This document shows positions 18,629-18,689 of a DNA stretch of 18,689 nt, piece by piece (positions within the stretch are counted from its first letter, which is position 1; every line of letters starts with the position of its first letter). Position numbers and translations under genes: made by a program. This stretch comes from Symbiodinium natans. Lineage: Eukaryota > Sar > Dinophyceae > Suessiales > Symbiodiniaceae. The notes under the pieces were generated by a model. That model was not told the DNA's origin. It was given only the letters and a program-made list of their open reading frames with translations, and searched no databases. The stretch spans positions 1-18,689 of the forward strand of contig CAJNDS010001444.1 of assembly GCA_905221605.1 (NCBI GenBank), written 5' to 3'.

Positions 18629-18689
18629 CCCACTCCCCCACTCCCCCACTCCCCCACTCCCCCACTCCCCCACTCCCCCACTCCCCCAC
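18629..18689. repeat. ACTCCCCC octamer array at the right edge
   Basis: About seven uninterrupted copies of the 8-bp unit ACTCCCCC run to the last base. A short CCCTAAACC piece (18606-18624) precedes it. The array is cut by the window edge, so its length is unknown. Confidence 0.9.

Noticed and set aside
17947-18689. Right edge as a chromosome terminus
   Set aside because: The strand sense is wrong for a right end, and the array is followed by other satellite repeats.
17141-18689. CRISPR-like array
   Set aside because: Repeats are directly tandem or irregularly spaced, without unique spacers of constant size, and the context is eukaryotic.

Overview
The window looks like a subtelomeric piece of a dinoflagellate nuclear genome, most likely Symbiodiniaceae or a relative such as Polarella. 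Several things point that way together. Plant/dinoflagellate-type telomeric heptamers (CCCTAAA) lie at the left edge. Base composition outside the repeats is near 50% GC. Every supportable gene is on the minus strand, so the block is unidirectional. Introns fit best with GC, GA and GT donors and AG|G acceptors. The protein families (a Fe(II)/2-oxoglutarate oxygenase, an RNase-H-like transposase candidate with an HMG box, a C-x5-R phosphatase and an ankyrin protein) are ones I associate with dinoflagellates. The species call is inference; no rRNA or spliced leader was found to anchor it.

Layout, left to right. 1-91: telomeric repeats. 92-373: gene-free subtelomere. 374-4017: a zinc-finger/helical protein, best read as two exons (4017-2194 and 1537-374) flanking an intron filled with degenerate TTACTAA heptamers. 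4018-4959: gene-free, with an AT-rich 21-bp repeat and inverted repeat. 4960-14789: a large transposase-like gene that I reconstruct as three phase-compatible exons (14789-13529, 9067-7518, 6405-4960; 1418 residues). Its second intron is a 1.1 kb CT-rich microsatellite. Its first, 4.46 kb long, encloses a (GTA)n array, an ankyrin-repeat gene and a two-exon dual-specificity-phosphatase-like gene, all on the same strand. 15464-16276: a Fe(II)/2OG oxygenase-like gene. 16277-17140: gene-free, with TTG and TA microsatellites. 17141-17800: a GC-rich, hairpin-forming subtelomeric repeat. 17941-18295: a second CCCTAAA array in the same orientation as the left end. 18296-18610: a 14-bp array that looks like two diverged telomeric heptamers. 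18629-18689: an ACTCCCCC array.

The transposase-like gene and the zinc-finger gene next to it look like two protein-coding parts of one dinoflagellate-type DNA mobile element. The candidate acidic residues D198 and D283 are in exon 1 and E735 is in exon 2, so the triad exists only if the large intron is removed.

The most striking unexplained signal is a short dispersed motif, GGTCNGAGACC. It occurs ten times, always in the same orientation, inside coding exons (in three reading frames) and in noncoding DNA.
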